A DNA stretch of 64,000 nt from Yoonia sp035117555 (GTDB taxonomy: Bacteria > Pseudomonadota > Alphaproteobacteria > Rhodobacterales > Rhodobacteraceae). Below, one piece after another: positions 32,551 to 40,897 of this stretch; positions within the stretch are counted from its first letter, which is position 1, and every line of letters begins with the position of its first letter. Made by a program: the position numbers and the translations under genes. The stretch is from contig NZ_JAYKPK010000008.1 of assembly GCF_035117555.1 (NCBI RefSeq), positions 124,001-188,000 of the forward strand, written 5' to 3'. The notes beneath the pieces were generated by a model. The model ran no database searches and was not told the origin of the DNA. It saw only the letters and a program-made list of their open reading frames with translations.

Positions 32551-33162
32551 TTTGGCTTTCATCCGCTCTGCCAGGGCGTGATGTCCTGCTGCGGCGAGCC
32601 CTTTGACCGTGCCGTCATAGTCGCGCGGTTCCCGGTTCTGGCTAAGCTTTGATTTCGCCAGCACCTTGGTCACTGTGATGCGCAGGGCGACGATGCCGTC
32701 CAGCATCTGCTCCATGTAATCGGCGGGCGCGTCGGCCATGCGCCATGCCTCCGACCCATGCCGCCGCCGTTCGTGATGGCGGGTCAGCAACCCGACTGCG
32801 GCGCGTTTGGCATGGGTGTCGTGCTGGAATGTGATCTGGCCCGTGACATGAACAACCTCATAATTCCACGTCGGCACATGGCGGTGGTGGTCCTGCTTGG
32901 TCGGATAGTAATTGGGCGACACATAGGCATCGTCGCGCCGGAAGATCGCTAGCACCTCCTGATTTTCGGCGATCAGGCGGTGCATGTCATTGGCCAAAGC
33001 GACATGGCCGATCAGACAACCCTTGGGGGTGGCAAGCAGCGGCAGGTGGTTGGCGATCAGCCCGGCGCTGGTTTGGGCGACGATACAGGCGAGCGGGGCA
33101 TCCTCAAGGATCGCCGCAATCGCGCCGGGGTCGGTTTGTGCGAAATGTGGTGGGATATACAT
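32545..33162 (-). CDS. FMN-binding PaiB-family protein
   Basis: 205 residues. MYIPPHFAQTDPGAIAAIL, LANDMHRLIAENQEVLAIFR, DAYVSPNYYPTKQDHHRHVP and WNYEVVHVTG match PaiB, an FMN-binding split-barrel family with flavin reductase-type fold sometimes described as a transcriptional regulator. The last codons (KAKP-stop) lie within repeat element B. Role in regulation is not shown here. Confidence 0.9.
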   Translation of the reverse strand: MYIPPHFAQTDPGAIAAILEDAPLACIVAQTSAGLIANHLPLLATPKGCLIGHVALANDMHRLIAENQEVLAIFRRDDAYVSPNYYPTKQDHHRHVPTWNYEVVHVTGQITFQHDTHAKRAAVGLLTRHHERRRHGSEAWRMADAPADYMEQMLDGIVALRITVTKVLAKSKLSQNREPRDYDGTVKGLAAAGHHALAERMKAKP

Positions 33163-33222
33163 CGGCGGACCTTGGCTGGGTTTGGCGCGATACTGGGGGC
33201 GGTGGCTGGCGATGGCAAGTGC

Positions 33223-33246
33223 GCCGGGGTGAACCCCGGCCTACGG
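33223..33246. repeat. Double-hairpin repeat, element C (right half)
   Basis: Only the second hairpin, GCCGGGGTGAACCCCGGC (33223-33240), and the end CTACGG remain. As in element B the CTA is the stop codon of the reverse-strand gene that follows. The first hairpin is missing. Confidence 0.7.
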
Positions 33247-33999
33247 TTTGTGGCGGATGAAGGGTGTGTGGCTGGGTTTGTCGGCAAACAACCGGCCCCG
33301 TGCGTCGAAATCGCTGTCGGCGTTGAACGCGATCTCGGGCAGGGTGTCGAAACCGGCGATCAGATCGGCTTGCCCGGCCAGAGCTGTCTGCAACCTGTCA
33401 CCCAGCGCCACGGCCCCGTCGCCGCGATGATAGCCATGCACGCCATGGACGCAGATTGGCTGCAACACACTCAGCCCGACATAGCGCAACGTGTAGGCCA
33501 AAGGCCAAAGCAGCAGGCCGACATCGCCTTCCTTGCCGTTATGCGCGCTTTCGGCGGCGCTTGATCCGGTGGTCACGCAAAGCAGTGCTTTCTTGCCCGC
33601 CAGCATGCCGGTGTCGAACCGCTCTGCCGTTGTATGCAGCGCGCCATGGGGCAGGGCGCGGTCGCACCAGCCTTTCAACATCGCAGGTGGTGAAAACCAC
33701 CAGAGCGGAAAGTGAAAGATGATCCGGTCGGCGCGGCGCAATTTATCGACCTCGGCGGCGATATCAGCGGGCAATCCGGTTGCGGCGGCCTGCGCTTGTG
33801 CCTTGAGCGGGTCAAAAGGCAGATCGGCAGAAGGATCGTAATGTGCCGCCCGTTCGGCCGGGTCGAAGCCCATCGCGTAAAGGTCGGACCAGATCACCTC
33901 ATGGCCTAATGCGGTGCTGGCCGCTGCACTGGCCCGCGCCCATTGGGCGTTGAAGGATTGCGGCTCCGGGTGCGCCAGAACGATGAGCGTGGTGGGCAT
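33241..33999 (-). CDS. NAD(P)H quinone oxidoreductase, flavodoxin_2 family
   Basis: 252 residues. MPTTLIVLAHPEPQSFNAQW is the family N-terminus for FMN/FAD binding, FHFPLWWFSPPAMLKGWCDR is the conserved active-site segment, and LCVTTGSSAAESAHNGKEGD is the region near the isoalloxazine. It resembles the NQO/MdaB-like two-electron quinone reductases. Substrate unknown. Its stop and the KP-like C-terminus (FIRHKP) are supplied by repeat element C. Confidence 0.9.
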   Translation of the reverse strand: MPTTLIVLAHPEPQSFNAQWARASAAASTALGHEVIWSDLYAMGFDPAERAAHYDPSADLPFDPLKAQAQAAATGLPADIAAEVDKLRRADRIIFHFPLWWFSPPAMLKGWCDRALPHGALHTTAERFDTGMLAGKKALLCVTTGSSAAESAHNGKEGDVGLLLWPLAYTLRYVGLSVLQPICVHGVHGYHRGDGAVALGDRLQTALAGQADLIAGFDTLPEIAFNADSDFDARGRLFADKPSHTPFIRHKP

Positions 34000-34004
34000 C
34001 TGCC

Positions 34005-34331
34005 TTAACCTGCGTGCTGGCGTTCGATATAGCCGCGCAATTCCTCGGCCTCGCGCCGCGCCTCGCGCAGGCCGTCCATTGCGGCGCGCAATTCGGCCTC
34101 GGTCTGGGACAGCTGGTTGGTCATCTCGGCCTCGCGCTGTTGCAGATAGGTAATCGCCTGATCGCGGGTTTCTTCGGCCTCGTGCAAGGCTTGGGCCATC
34201 TTGTCCAATTCGCCGATTTCAGAGGTGGTCACCCGTGTGAAACGGTTGATCAGCCAACTGGCAAACCAGCCCAGCGTGAAGGCCACGAAAAGGATGACCG
34301 CCGTGGCAATGATGAATTCGGTTCTGTTCAA
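34005..34331 (-). CDS. Membrane-anchored coiled-coil protein
   Basis: 108 residues. A single N-terminal helix TEFIIATAVILFVAFTLGWF anchors a coiled coil from about residue 35 to 103 (ELDKMAQALHEAEETRDQAI and AELRAAMDGLREARREAEEL). No motif recognised. It lies 14 bases after the OmpA-family gene on the same strand, so it probably acts at the envelope with it. Confidence 0.72.
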   Translation of the reverse strand: MNRTEFIIATAVILFVAFTLGWFASWLINRFTRVTTSEIGELDKMAQALHEAEETRDQAITYLQQREAEMTNQLSQTEAELRAAMDGLREARREAEELRGYIERQHAG

Positions 34332-34345
34332 GGTCTTGCCTTTGC

Positions 34346-36250
34346 CTAGCCCTCTTGCGGAGCGTCAGCATTGTCTTGCGGGGTTTCGTCCTCGGTTTCA
34401 AGCTCTTCGGTCGCAGTTTCGTCGGTTTCCTCGGCGTCCTGTTCCGGCAGGATCAGGCTGAATTCGATGCGGCGGTTCGCTTCGCGGCCTTCTTCGGTGT
34501 CATTATCGGCAATCGGATCGGCGATACCGTAACCCACCGCCTCGAAGGTTGACACAGGCACGCGGCGACTGCGCAGGGCGGTCAGGACCGCATCGGCACG
34601 GTCCTGCGACAGGCGCAGGTTCATTTCTTCGCGGCCCTGACTGTCGGTGTAACCGGCCACGCGGATCTGCAGATCGCCGCACAGGCGCAGGACTTCGGCG
34701 ATATCGTCGATCACCGGCTGGGCGGCGGCGGTGATACTGGCCGAGCCGGGGTCAAAGGTGATCTTGCGGCCTTCGGTCACGGTGATGATCTGGGCGATAC
34801 ATTGCTCCGGCGTCGGCAGACCGGCAACCGGATCAAGCTCTTCGATATAGGTGACGTCAAGGTCGAAATCCGCAGCCTGTCCCAGTTTTTCGATCAACAG
34901 GCGCGAGATTTCACCGGCGGCATTTTCATCGCCGGTCTCGCCCCGGACCACAATGCTATCGGGCTCAACGGTGACCGAGCCGTTGGACAATTCCGACAAA
35001 GCCTCGATCCCGGCCAGAACCCGCACCGACCAGCCGGTGGGCAGACCTTCGATCACACGCGTGCCCATCGTGATGTTGGCCTGCCCGAATTTTGCAGTGG
35101 CAAAGTTTTCGATCACCATATTCGTCATATCATCAGGCACCCGCCCGCGCACCTGCACCAATCCTTCGGGGCTGAGCGTGGCGGTAAACCGCGGCGGCCC
35201 ATCGGCGCGGGGATCAGGCAATGCGGGCAGTTCGGCGTTGAGGGCGAACACGTCTGGCAGGGCGTTCTGCAATGTGCCGATCACATCGTCGAAATCGCTT
35301 TGCGGGGTGCCGGGCTGGGCGGCGACCACGATATCGGTATCGGCAATCGTCACCGTTCCGCCGCCCAGATCGTTCAGCGCCTCAATCGTCAGCGCGACGG
35401 CCTGCCCCCAATCCTGCGATGGTGCACCGAGTGCCAGCGTGCAATTTACCCGGCCTTCCAGACCGGCGGATGTCGCAGCGGTCAGGATCTGATCGCGCGC
35501 CTCGGGCGTGTCGACTGCGCAGGCATCGAACCGCGCGCCGTCATCGTCCAGAATGAACCGCGCGGTGAAGGGCGAGATCACGGGACGCGGCGCGCTGATG
35601 TCCAGCGCAAGGCGCAGGCCTTCTGGCCGGATCCGGGTCAGCGCGGCTTCCAACCGGCGTTTTTCGACAGCCGAGTCGGAAATGCCGCTGACGGTGACCC
35701 GTTCGGCGGTGACCGAAATCTTGGACCGTGGCAGCAGCTCCAGCGCATCAAGCGCGAAATCCACCGCCGCGCGCCAATTGGCAGGCGTCGGGTAATCGCC
35801 GCTTTCCAGCAGATCGGTGACATTCTGGCCATCGGCGATCCGGGTGATCTGGCGGGCCAGCTGTTCGCGGTCGGTGCTGGCCGGGATCAGCCCGATCAGT
35901 GACACGCCGCTGTCATTGCGCAAAATCTCGATCTTGAATTCGGGCGCGGTAAAGTCGGCCTGATCCACCACCGCCATATTGTCGATCACCCGGCTGGCAT
36001 CGACGACCCCGCCTGCGGCAGAGACGGCGCGGAACCGGACAGCCTCGGACGGTGCGGTGCCTTCAAGGATCACCTGCAACCCGTCGCCTAGCACGGCGGC
36101 CCAGTCATGGCCGTTTGCGACAAGGCTTTCTTGCACGGCTTCAACCGACCGATCCTCGACCGTGGCGACGGTCAGTTGCGCGGCGCCGACAGAGCCAGCG
36201 GCGGCAAAGCCAAAAGCAACAACGCGAATGAAGATGGCAGAGAGGCGCAT
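34346..36250 (-). CDS. OmpA-family outer membrane/periplasmic protein with repeated BON-like modules
   Basis: 634 residues. N-terminal signal peptide (IFIRVVAFGFAAAGSVGAAQ). Residues about 30-470 form a series of BON-like repeats, several with sequence of the type EKRRLEAALTRIRPEG and LLPRSKISVTAERVTVSG; the C-terminal OmpA domain contains ITFDPGSASITAAAQPVIDD and the peptidoglycan-binding RVAGYTDSQGREEMNLRLSQ. A very acidic tail (EETDETATEELETEDETPQD) ends the protein. It likely anchors the outer membrane to the murein; N-terminal repeats are assigned by eye. Confidence 0.85.
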   Translation of the reverse strand: MRLSAIFIRVVAFGFAAAGSVGAAQLTVATVEDRSVEAVQESLVANGHDWAAVLGDGLQVILEGTAPSEAVRFRAVSAAGGVVDASRVIDNMAVVDQADFTAPEFKIEILRNDSGVSLIGLIPASTDREQLARQITRIADGQNVTDLLESGDYPTPANWRAAVDFALDALELLPRSKISVTAERVTVSGISDSAVEKRRLEAALTRIRPEGLRLALDISAPRPVISPFTARFILDDDGARFDACAVDTPEARDQILTAATSAGLEGRVNCTLALGAPSQDWGQAVALTIEALNDLGGGTVTIADTDIVVAAQPGTPQSDFDDVIGTLQNALPDVFALNAELPALPDPRADGPPRFTATLSPEGLVQVRGRVPDDMTNMVIENFATAKFGQANITMGTRVIEGLPTGWSVRVLAGIEALSELSNGSVTVEPDSIVVRGETGDENAAGEISRLLIEKLGQAADFDLDVTYIEELDPVAGLPTPEQCIAQIITVTEGRKITFDPGSASITAAAQPVIDDIAEVLRLCGDLQIRVAGYTDSQGREEMNLRLSQDRADAVLTALRSRRVPVSTFEAVGYGIADPIADNDTEEGREANRRIEFSLILPEQDAEETDETATEELETEDETPQDNADAPQEG

Positions 36251-36305
36251 TTATATCCGTTTCTTGTGTCCCGGAGTGCATAGGCCCTGCGGCGGGCAGG
36301 ATCAA

Positions 36306-37271
36306 TCAAAGCATGAAAGCGACGGCAAAAAACGGCAGGGGGATCAGCCCTGCGTCGCGATTAGACCGGAATATCTGGATTAAACGGTCATTGTCATCGG
36401 CGTCAAACCGCTGCAATTGCCAGGTCATGTGCCAGCCCATCGCCCAAGGCCCACCCAAGGCGATGAGCAGCGACAGGATCGAGCGGTCATAGGTGGCAAA
36501 GACCACAGAAGCGCCGAACAGAATCACCGTCAGCGTCAGGAACAGCCGCAGCCACCAGCGCGCGTGATCGCCAAACAGCCGTGCGGTGGATTTGACGCCG
36601 ATCAGGGCGTCATCCTCGGCATCCTGATAGGCGTAGATTGTGTCATAGAATAATGTCCAGACGATGCCCGCCAGATACAGGAATATCGGCGCAAGCCCGA
36701 TGCTGCCGGTATAGGCGGCCCAGGCCAGCAAAGCGCCCCAGTTGAACGCAAGGCCAAGGAACACTTGTGGCCACCATGTGAACCGTTTCGCAAAAGGGTA
36801 GATCGCGACCGGCAGCAGGGCAAGGATGCCCAGCCCGATGGCGAAGGGTGGAAAAGTGATCAGGATCAGGAAGGCCACCAAGGCTTGTGCGATCATCCAG
36901 ATCAGCGCGCCTTTGACGCTGACCTGCCCCGATGGAATCGGGCGCGACCTTGTCCGCGCGACCGAACCGTCGATGTCGCGGTCGGTGATGTCGTTCCATG
37001 TGCAGCCCGCACCGCGCATCAGGAACGCGCCGATCCCGCAGCCTGCGATGATCCAGATTGCGAAAGGGGTGAAGGTGCCGGTGGTCAGCACCGCCAGCGC
37101 CAAAGCCCACAGGCAAGGCAGGTAGAGAAGCCATGTGCCAATAGGCCGGTCCGCGCGCGACAGCCGCAGATAGGGGCGGATCGGCATAGGCGCAAACCGG
37201 TCCACCCAGTTTCCTGCAACTGCGTCTGCGACTGTGCCCGCAGGCTCTGGCATCTGGCTGTTTTGGGTCAT
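36306..37271 (-). CDS. ubiA: 4-hydroxybenzoate polyprenyltransferase UbiA
   Basis: 321 residues, about eight to nine membrane helices. Prenylates 4-hydroxybenzoate in ubiquinone synthesis. The first Asp-rich motif is GCTWNDITDRDIDGSVARTR and the second is YDTIYAYQDAEDDALIG; both bind prenyl-diphosphate magnesium. The ATG at 37271 directly abuts the ATG of rsmE (CATATG), so there is no intergenic region; the longer frame to 37631 lies antisense in rsmE. Confidence 0.94.
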   Translation of the reverse strand: MTQNSQMPEPAGTVADAVAGNWVDRFAPMPIRPYLRLSRADRPIGTWLLYLPCLWALALAVLTTGTFTPFAIWIIAGCGIGAFLMRGAGCTWNDITDRDIDGSVARTRSRPIPSGQVSVKGALIWMIAQALVAFLILITFPPFAIGLGILALLPVAIYPFAKRFTWWPQVFLGLAFNWGALLAWAAYTGSIGLAPIFLYLAGIVWTLFYDTIYAYQDAEDDALIGVKSTARLFGDHARWWLRLFLTLTVILFGASVVFATYDRSILSLLIALGGPWAMGWHMTWQLQRFDADDNDRLIQIFRSNRDAGLIPLPFFAVAFML

Positions 37272-38006
37272 ATGGTCCGCTTCATGGCATCCAAGGTCCG
37301 GCTTTATGTAGATCACCCCTTGGGGGTAGGGCAATCGGTTCCGCTGAACCGTGATCAGGCGCATTACCTCTTTGGGGTCATGCGGCTGGGGGCGGGTGAC
37401 GTGATCTCCCTGATCAACAGCCGCGATGGTGAATGGGATGCCGTCGTGGAAAAGGCGGGCAACAGGGGTGGCATATTGCTCTGCCAGACCCGGACACGCG
37501 ACCTGCAATTGCCGCCCGACCTGTGGCTGGTCTTTGCGCCGATCCGCAAGGAACGCACAGCCTTTATCGTCGAAAAAGCGGTAGAACTGGGGGCCGCCCG
37601 GATCATCCCGGTGCAGACCGACTATACCCAAGCCGCCAACCGCATCAGGCAGGACAAGCTACAAGCCCATGCGATTGAGGCGGCAGAGCAATGTGGCGGC
37701 ACCTTTGTCCCGCCAGTCGATGATCTCGTAAAGCTAGACAGGGTGCTGGCCGATTGGCCCGAAGGCAGACAGCTGATGTTCTGCGACGAAGCTGAAATCG
37801 GCGCAGCCGTAGGCCTGCCCGATCTGCCCGGCCCTTGGGCTGTTCTGATCGGGCCTGAGGGTGGGTTTTCAGCCAGTGAACGCACACGACTGCAGGCCTT
37901 GCCCTTTGCCCATGCGGTCAGCCTTGGCCCGCGAATCCTGCGCGCCGATACGGCGGCGGTCGCGGCGCTGACCCTGTGGCAAGATCGTCTAGGGGATTGG
38001 GGATGA
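37272..38006 (+). CDS. rsmE: 16S rRNA (uracil1498-N3)-methyltransferase RsmE
   Basis: 244 residues, SPOUT-type methyltransferase. N-terminal PUA-like part VRLYVDHPLGVGQSVPLNRD, then the AdoMet knot with VLIGPEGGFSASERTRLQAL and SLGPRILRADTAAVAALTLW, the RsmE hallmark. The ATG at 37272 or at 37284 (MASKVRLYVDH) is possible; neither has a strong ribosome site. Its stop overlaps the GNAT start by ATGA. Confidence 0.94.
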   Translation: MVRFMASKVRLYVDHPLGVGQSVPLNRDQAHYLFGVMRLGAGDVISLINSRDGEWDAVVEKAGNRGGILLCQTRTRDLQLPPDLWLVFAPIRKERTAFIVEKAVELGAARIIPVQTDYTQAANRIRQDKLQAHAIEAAEQCGGTFVPPVDDLVKLDRVLADWPEGRQLMFCDEAEIGAAVGLPDLPGPWAVLIGPEGGFSASERTRLQALPFAHAVSLGPRILRADTAAVAALTLWQDRLGDWG

Positions 38007-38842
38007 TCCTTGCCACAGCGGCGGACCAGCCCGCGATCGAGGCGTTCCTGCGCCAGCATATCACGACAGCGATGTTTTCGATGGCTAACCTGCGCCGCCA
38101 CGGCATGAACGGCGGGCATCCACGCGCACTGACAATCTGGCTGCGCAAAGAAGGCGATGTGATCACCGACGCGCTGGCGATCAGCGAAGAAGGCATGATC
38201 TTCCCGCATTGCCCGACTGGCCCTTGGGAGGCGGCGCAGGCCGTGCTCAAAGGCCACGCACTCATCGGGCTGCTGGGCGATGCCGGTCAGGTTGACGCGC
38301 TGCGCCACGCTTTGGGCATGACCGCGGCTGCGGGCCATGTCACCACCGAACCGCTGTATCGTCTGGCGCTGAATGACCTGATCATGCCGGATGTCACCGG
38401 CTTTACCTTGCGCCCGCTGTCAGATGCGCCGCGTGATCTGGTGCTGGGCTGGCGGCGTGCCTATCTGCGAGAGACGATGCATATGCAGGGTGACGCCGTG
38501 GACACAACCGCGATCAAGGAAATCGACAGCTATAGCGCGGCGGACAGCCACCGGGTGCTGTATCAGGGTGATCAGCCTGTGGCGATGACCGGGTTCAACG
38601 CGACTTTACCTGACGCCGTGCAGATCGGCGGCGTCTATACGCCGCCCGACCAGCGCGCACGCGGTCTGGCGCGGCGGGCGGTGGCGCTGCATCTGGCGCA
38701 GGCGCGTACGGCTGGGGTGAGCGAGGCGGTCCTGTTCGCTGCAACTGTTCATGCTGCGAAAGCCTATGAGGCGATTGGTTTCGCGCGTATCGGGTCCTTT
38801 GGCATCGCGATCTTCGAGAACCCGCAGGTGGTGCATGGCTGA
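38003..38842 (+). CDS. GNAT-family acetyltransferase
   Basis: 279 residues. The N-terminal ~140 residues look like a degenerate GNAT (ALTIWLRKEGDVITDALAI); the second domain carries YTPPDQRARGLARRAVALHL, the acetyl-CoA loop, followed by FAATVHAAKAYEAIGFARIG. The substrate is unknown. Start ATG overlaps the rsmE stop and its end overlaps the next gene, so the three are co-translated. Confidence 0.85.
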   Translation: MILATAADQPAIEAFLRQHITTAMFSMANLRRHGMNGGHPRALTIWLRKEGDVITDALAISEEGMIFPHCPTGPWEAAQAVLKGHALIGLLGDAGQVDALRHALGMTAAAGHVTTEPLYRLALNDLIMPDVTGFTLRPLSDAPRDLVLGWRRAYLRETMHMQGDAVDTTAIKEIDSYSAADSHRVLYQGDQPVAMTGFNATLPDAVQIGGVYTPPDQRARGLARRAVALHLAQARTAGVSEAVLFAATVHAAKAYEAIGFARIGSFGIAIFENPQVVHG

Positions 38843-39353
38843 TTTCTTCCGCCCGGAGGCGCGCGCCTTTCTCTGGCGCTGGCGCGAGGTGATGGCAGCA
38901 GGTGCCGTCGCCATTTTCGGCCTCTGGTGGGCGCTGAATGCGGCGGGCATGACCATCTGGCTCGGCTATGTCGTCATCGCCATCGGGCTCGGCTGGGGTG
39001 CTGCCGCGGTGCAGCGGGCGCGCTTTGCCAGTGATGGTGATGGCCCCGGCGTCGTGCAGGTGCGCGAACGCAGGCTGGCCTATTTTGGACCGCTGGATGG
39101 CGGGATCATGGATGTGGACGATCTGACGCAGCTGACGCTGGACCCGACCAGCCACCCTGACCCAAGCTGGATTCTGTCAGGTGTCGGCGGCCAGCGCATC
39201 GCCATTCCGATCAATGCGGCAGGGGCGGATGATCTGTTTGATGTCTTTGCCGCCTTGCCCGGCATCAGGACCGCCGCGGTGCTGGATGTGCTGGAACGCA
39301 CACCCGATGCGCAGGTGATTATCTGGTCGCGGGCGCGTCCCGTCTTGCATTGA
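38835..39353 (+). CDS. Conserved membrane protein of unknown function
   Basis: 172 residues. Starts MADFFRPEARAFLWRWREVM; two hydrophobic segments (about 24-44 and 47-62: AAGAVAIFGLWWALNAAG, then IWLGYVVIAIGLGWGAAAV). The soluble C-terminal domain (VVQVRERRLAYFGPLDGGIM, then WILSGVGGQRIAIPINAAG) is beta-rich. No catalytic motif recognised. It overlaps the GNAT gene by 8 bases and precedes gshA by 58. Confidence 0.78.
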   Translation: MADFFRPEARAFLWRWREVMAAGAVAIFGLWWALNAAGMTIWLGYVVIAIGLGWGAAAVQRARFASDGDGPGVVQVRERRLAYFGPLDGGIMDVDDLTQLTLDPTSHPDPSWILSGVGGQRIAIPINAAGADDLFDVFAALPGIRTAAVLDVLERTPDAQVIIWSRARPVLH

Positions 39354-39411
39354 CAGATGCAAAGGTGCAGGTCAGCGATAATACTTTGATCCATTGAACG
39401 GAGCCTTCCCG

Positions 39412-40782
39412 ATGTCCATCCCCCAAACCGGCGCTGGCCCGATCGAACATCACGACCAATTGGCGGAACTGTTGTCCAAAGGCTCCAAGCCCAAGGATCA
39501 ATGGCGCATCGGCACCGAGCATGAAAAGTTTGGCTATTGCAAAGATACGTTGCTGCCGCTGCAATATGAAGGTGAGCGGTCGATCAAATCGGTGCTGGAG
39601 GCGTTGCATAGCCGTTTCGGCTGGGACCGGGTCGAGGAAGACGGCAAAATCATCGGCCTGACCAAACAGGGCGCCAATGTCAGTCTGGAACCGGGTGGCG
39701 CGCTGGAACTATCCGGTGCGCCGCTGGAAACGATCCACCAGACCTGTGATGAGGTGAACAGCCATCTGGCCGAGGTGAAAGCCGTGTCTGACGACATCGG
39801 CGTTGGGTTTATCGGCCTTGGCGCGGCCCCGGTCTGGACCCATGATCAGGTGCCGCTGATGCCCAAGGGGCGCTACAAGCTGATGGACAGCTATATGCAA
39901 TCCGTGGGCACGATGGGCACCGCGATGATGCGCCGGACCTGCACGGTGCAGGTCAACCTCGATTTCGGGTCCGAGGCGGATATGGTCCAGAAAATGCGCG
40001 TCGGCGTGGCGTTGCAACCGGTAGCGACCGCATTGTTTGCAAATTCTCCATTCTTTGAAGGCAAGGTGAACGGACATAAATCATGGCGCGCCCGAATCTG
40101 GCGTGATCTTGATCCCGCACGCACCGGCATGGTGCAATTTATTTTCGAGGAAGGATTCGGGTTTGAGGCTTGGGTGCAATGGGTTCTCGATGTGCCGATG
40201 TATTTCGTCTATCGCGACGGGAAATATATCGACGCTTTGGGCATGTCGTTCCGCGATTTCCTGCGCGGTGAATTGCCGGCCCTGCCGGGTGAAAAGCCGC
40301 TGATGTCGGACTGGGCGGATCACCTGACCACGGTCTTCCCAGAGGCGCGGATGAAGCAATATATCGAAATGCGCGGTGCCGATGGCGGGCCTTGGCGCAG
40401 GCTCTGCGCGCTGCCCGCGTTCTGGACCGGGCTGATGTATGATCAGACCGCTTTGGATGCGGCTTGGGACCTGTGCAAGAACTGGACGGCGGAACAGCGC
40501 GACGCCCTGCGTGTGGCGGCATCTGTGGATGGATTGCAGGCGCAGGTCGACGGGATCAATATGCATGATCTGGCCCGCGAAGTCGTCGCGATATCTGAGG
40601 CTGGGTTGCGCGCCCGCGCCCTGCCCGGTGCTGGCGGGCTGGTGCCGGATGAGACGCATTTTCTGAATGCGCTGAAAGAAACGGTCGAAACCGGCAAGAC
40701 CCCGGCGGATGAATTGCTGGATCATTATCACGGCGATTGGGATGGTGATCTGGACCGGATTTATCAGGCCTACAGCTATTAA
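39412..40782 (+). CDS. gshA: Glutamate-cysteine ligase
   Basis: 456 residues. ATP-dependent first step of glutathione synthesis, of the plant/alphaproteobacterial type. Conserved segments are WRIGTEHEKFGYCKDTLLPL, SLEPGGALELSGAPLETIHQ, RTCTVQVNLDFGSE and PALPGEKPLMSDWADHLTTV. I used the ATG at 39412 (MSIPQTGAGPIEHH); an in-frame ATG 18 bases upstream is possible. Provides glutathione for the formaldehyde oxidation enzymes encoded at 14.5 and 4.4 kb. Confidence 0.95.
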   Translation: MSIPQTGAGPIEHHDQLAELLSKGSKPKDQWRIGTEHEKFGYCKDTLLPLQYEGERSIKSVLEALHSRFGWDRVEEDGKIIGLTKQGANVSLEPGGALELSGAPLETIHQTCDEVNSHLAEVKAVSDDIGVGFIGLGAAPVWTHDQVPLMPKGRYKLMDSYMQSVGTMGTAMMRRTCTVQVNLDFGSEADMVQKMRVGVALQPVATALFANSPFFEGKVNGHKSWRARIWRDLDPARTGMVQFIFEEGFGFEAWVQWVLDVPMYFVYRDGKYIDALGMSFRDFLRGELPALPGEKPLMSDWADHLTTVFPEARMKQYIEMRGADGGPWRRLCALPAFWTGLMYDQTALDAAWDLCKNWTAEQRDALRVAASVDGLQAQVDGINMHDLAREVVAISEAGLRARALPGAGGLVPDETHFLNALKETVETGKTPADELLDHYHGDWDGDLDRIYQAYSY

Positions 40783-40806
40783 CTCCGCCGCGCTTTGCGC
40801 GACGGA

Positions 40807-40834
40807 GGCGCTCCGCGCGGGAGTATTTTGCACA
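40807..40834. repeat. Dispersed gene-end repeat, copy 4 (divergent)
   Basis: GCGCTCCGCGCGGGAGTATTTT, with CTCC-GCGCG-GGAG followed by TATTTT, lies 25 bases after the gshA stop. Shape and downstream T-rich tract match copies 1-3 at 8263, 22161 and 50634, though the stem loop is changed. Confidence 0.5.
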
Positions 40835-40843
40835 AAGCGAGGC

Positions 40844-40892
40844 AACCTTCCCCGCGGGGAAGATGCCCGGTTTCTTCCCCGCGGGGAAGGTT
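40844..40892. terminator. Nested inverted repeat between convergent gshA and plsY
   Basis: Two 20-base arms, 40844-40863 and 40873-40892, are perfect reverse complements with a 9-base loop. Each arm also contains the 16-base self-palindrome CTTCCCCGCGGGGAAG (40847-40862 and 40874-40889), so either one long or two short hairpins can form. A bidirectional terminator is likely; there is no long T-run. Confidence 0.6.
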
Positions 40893-40897
40893 TGCTT

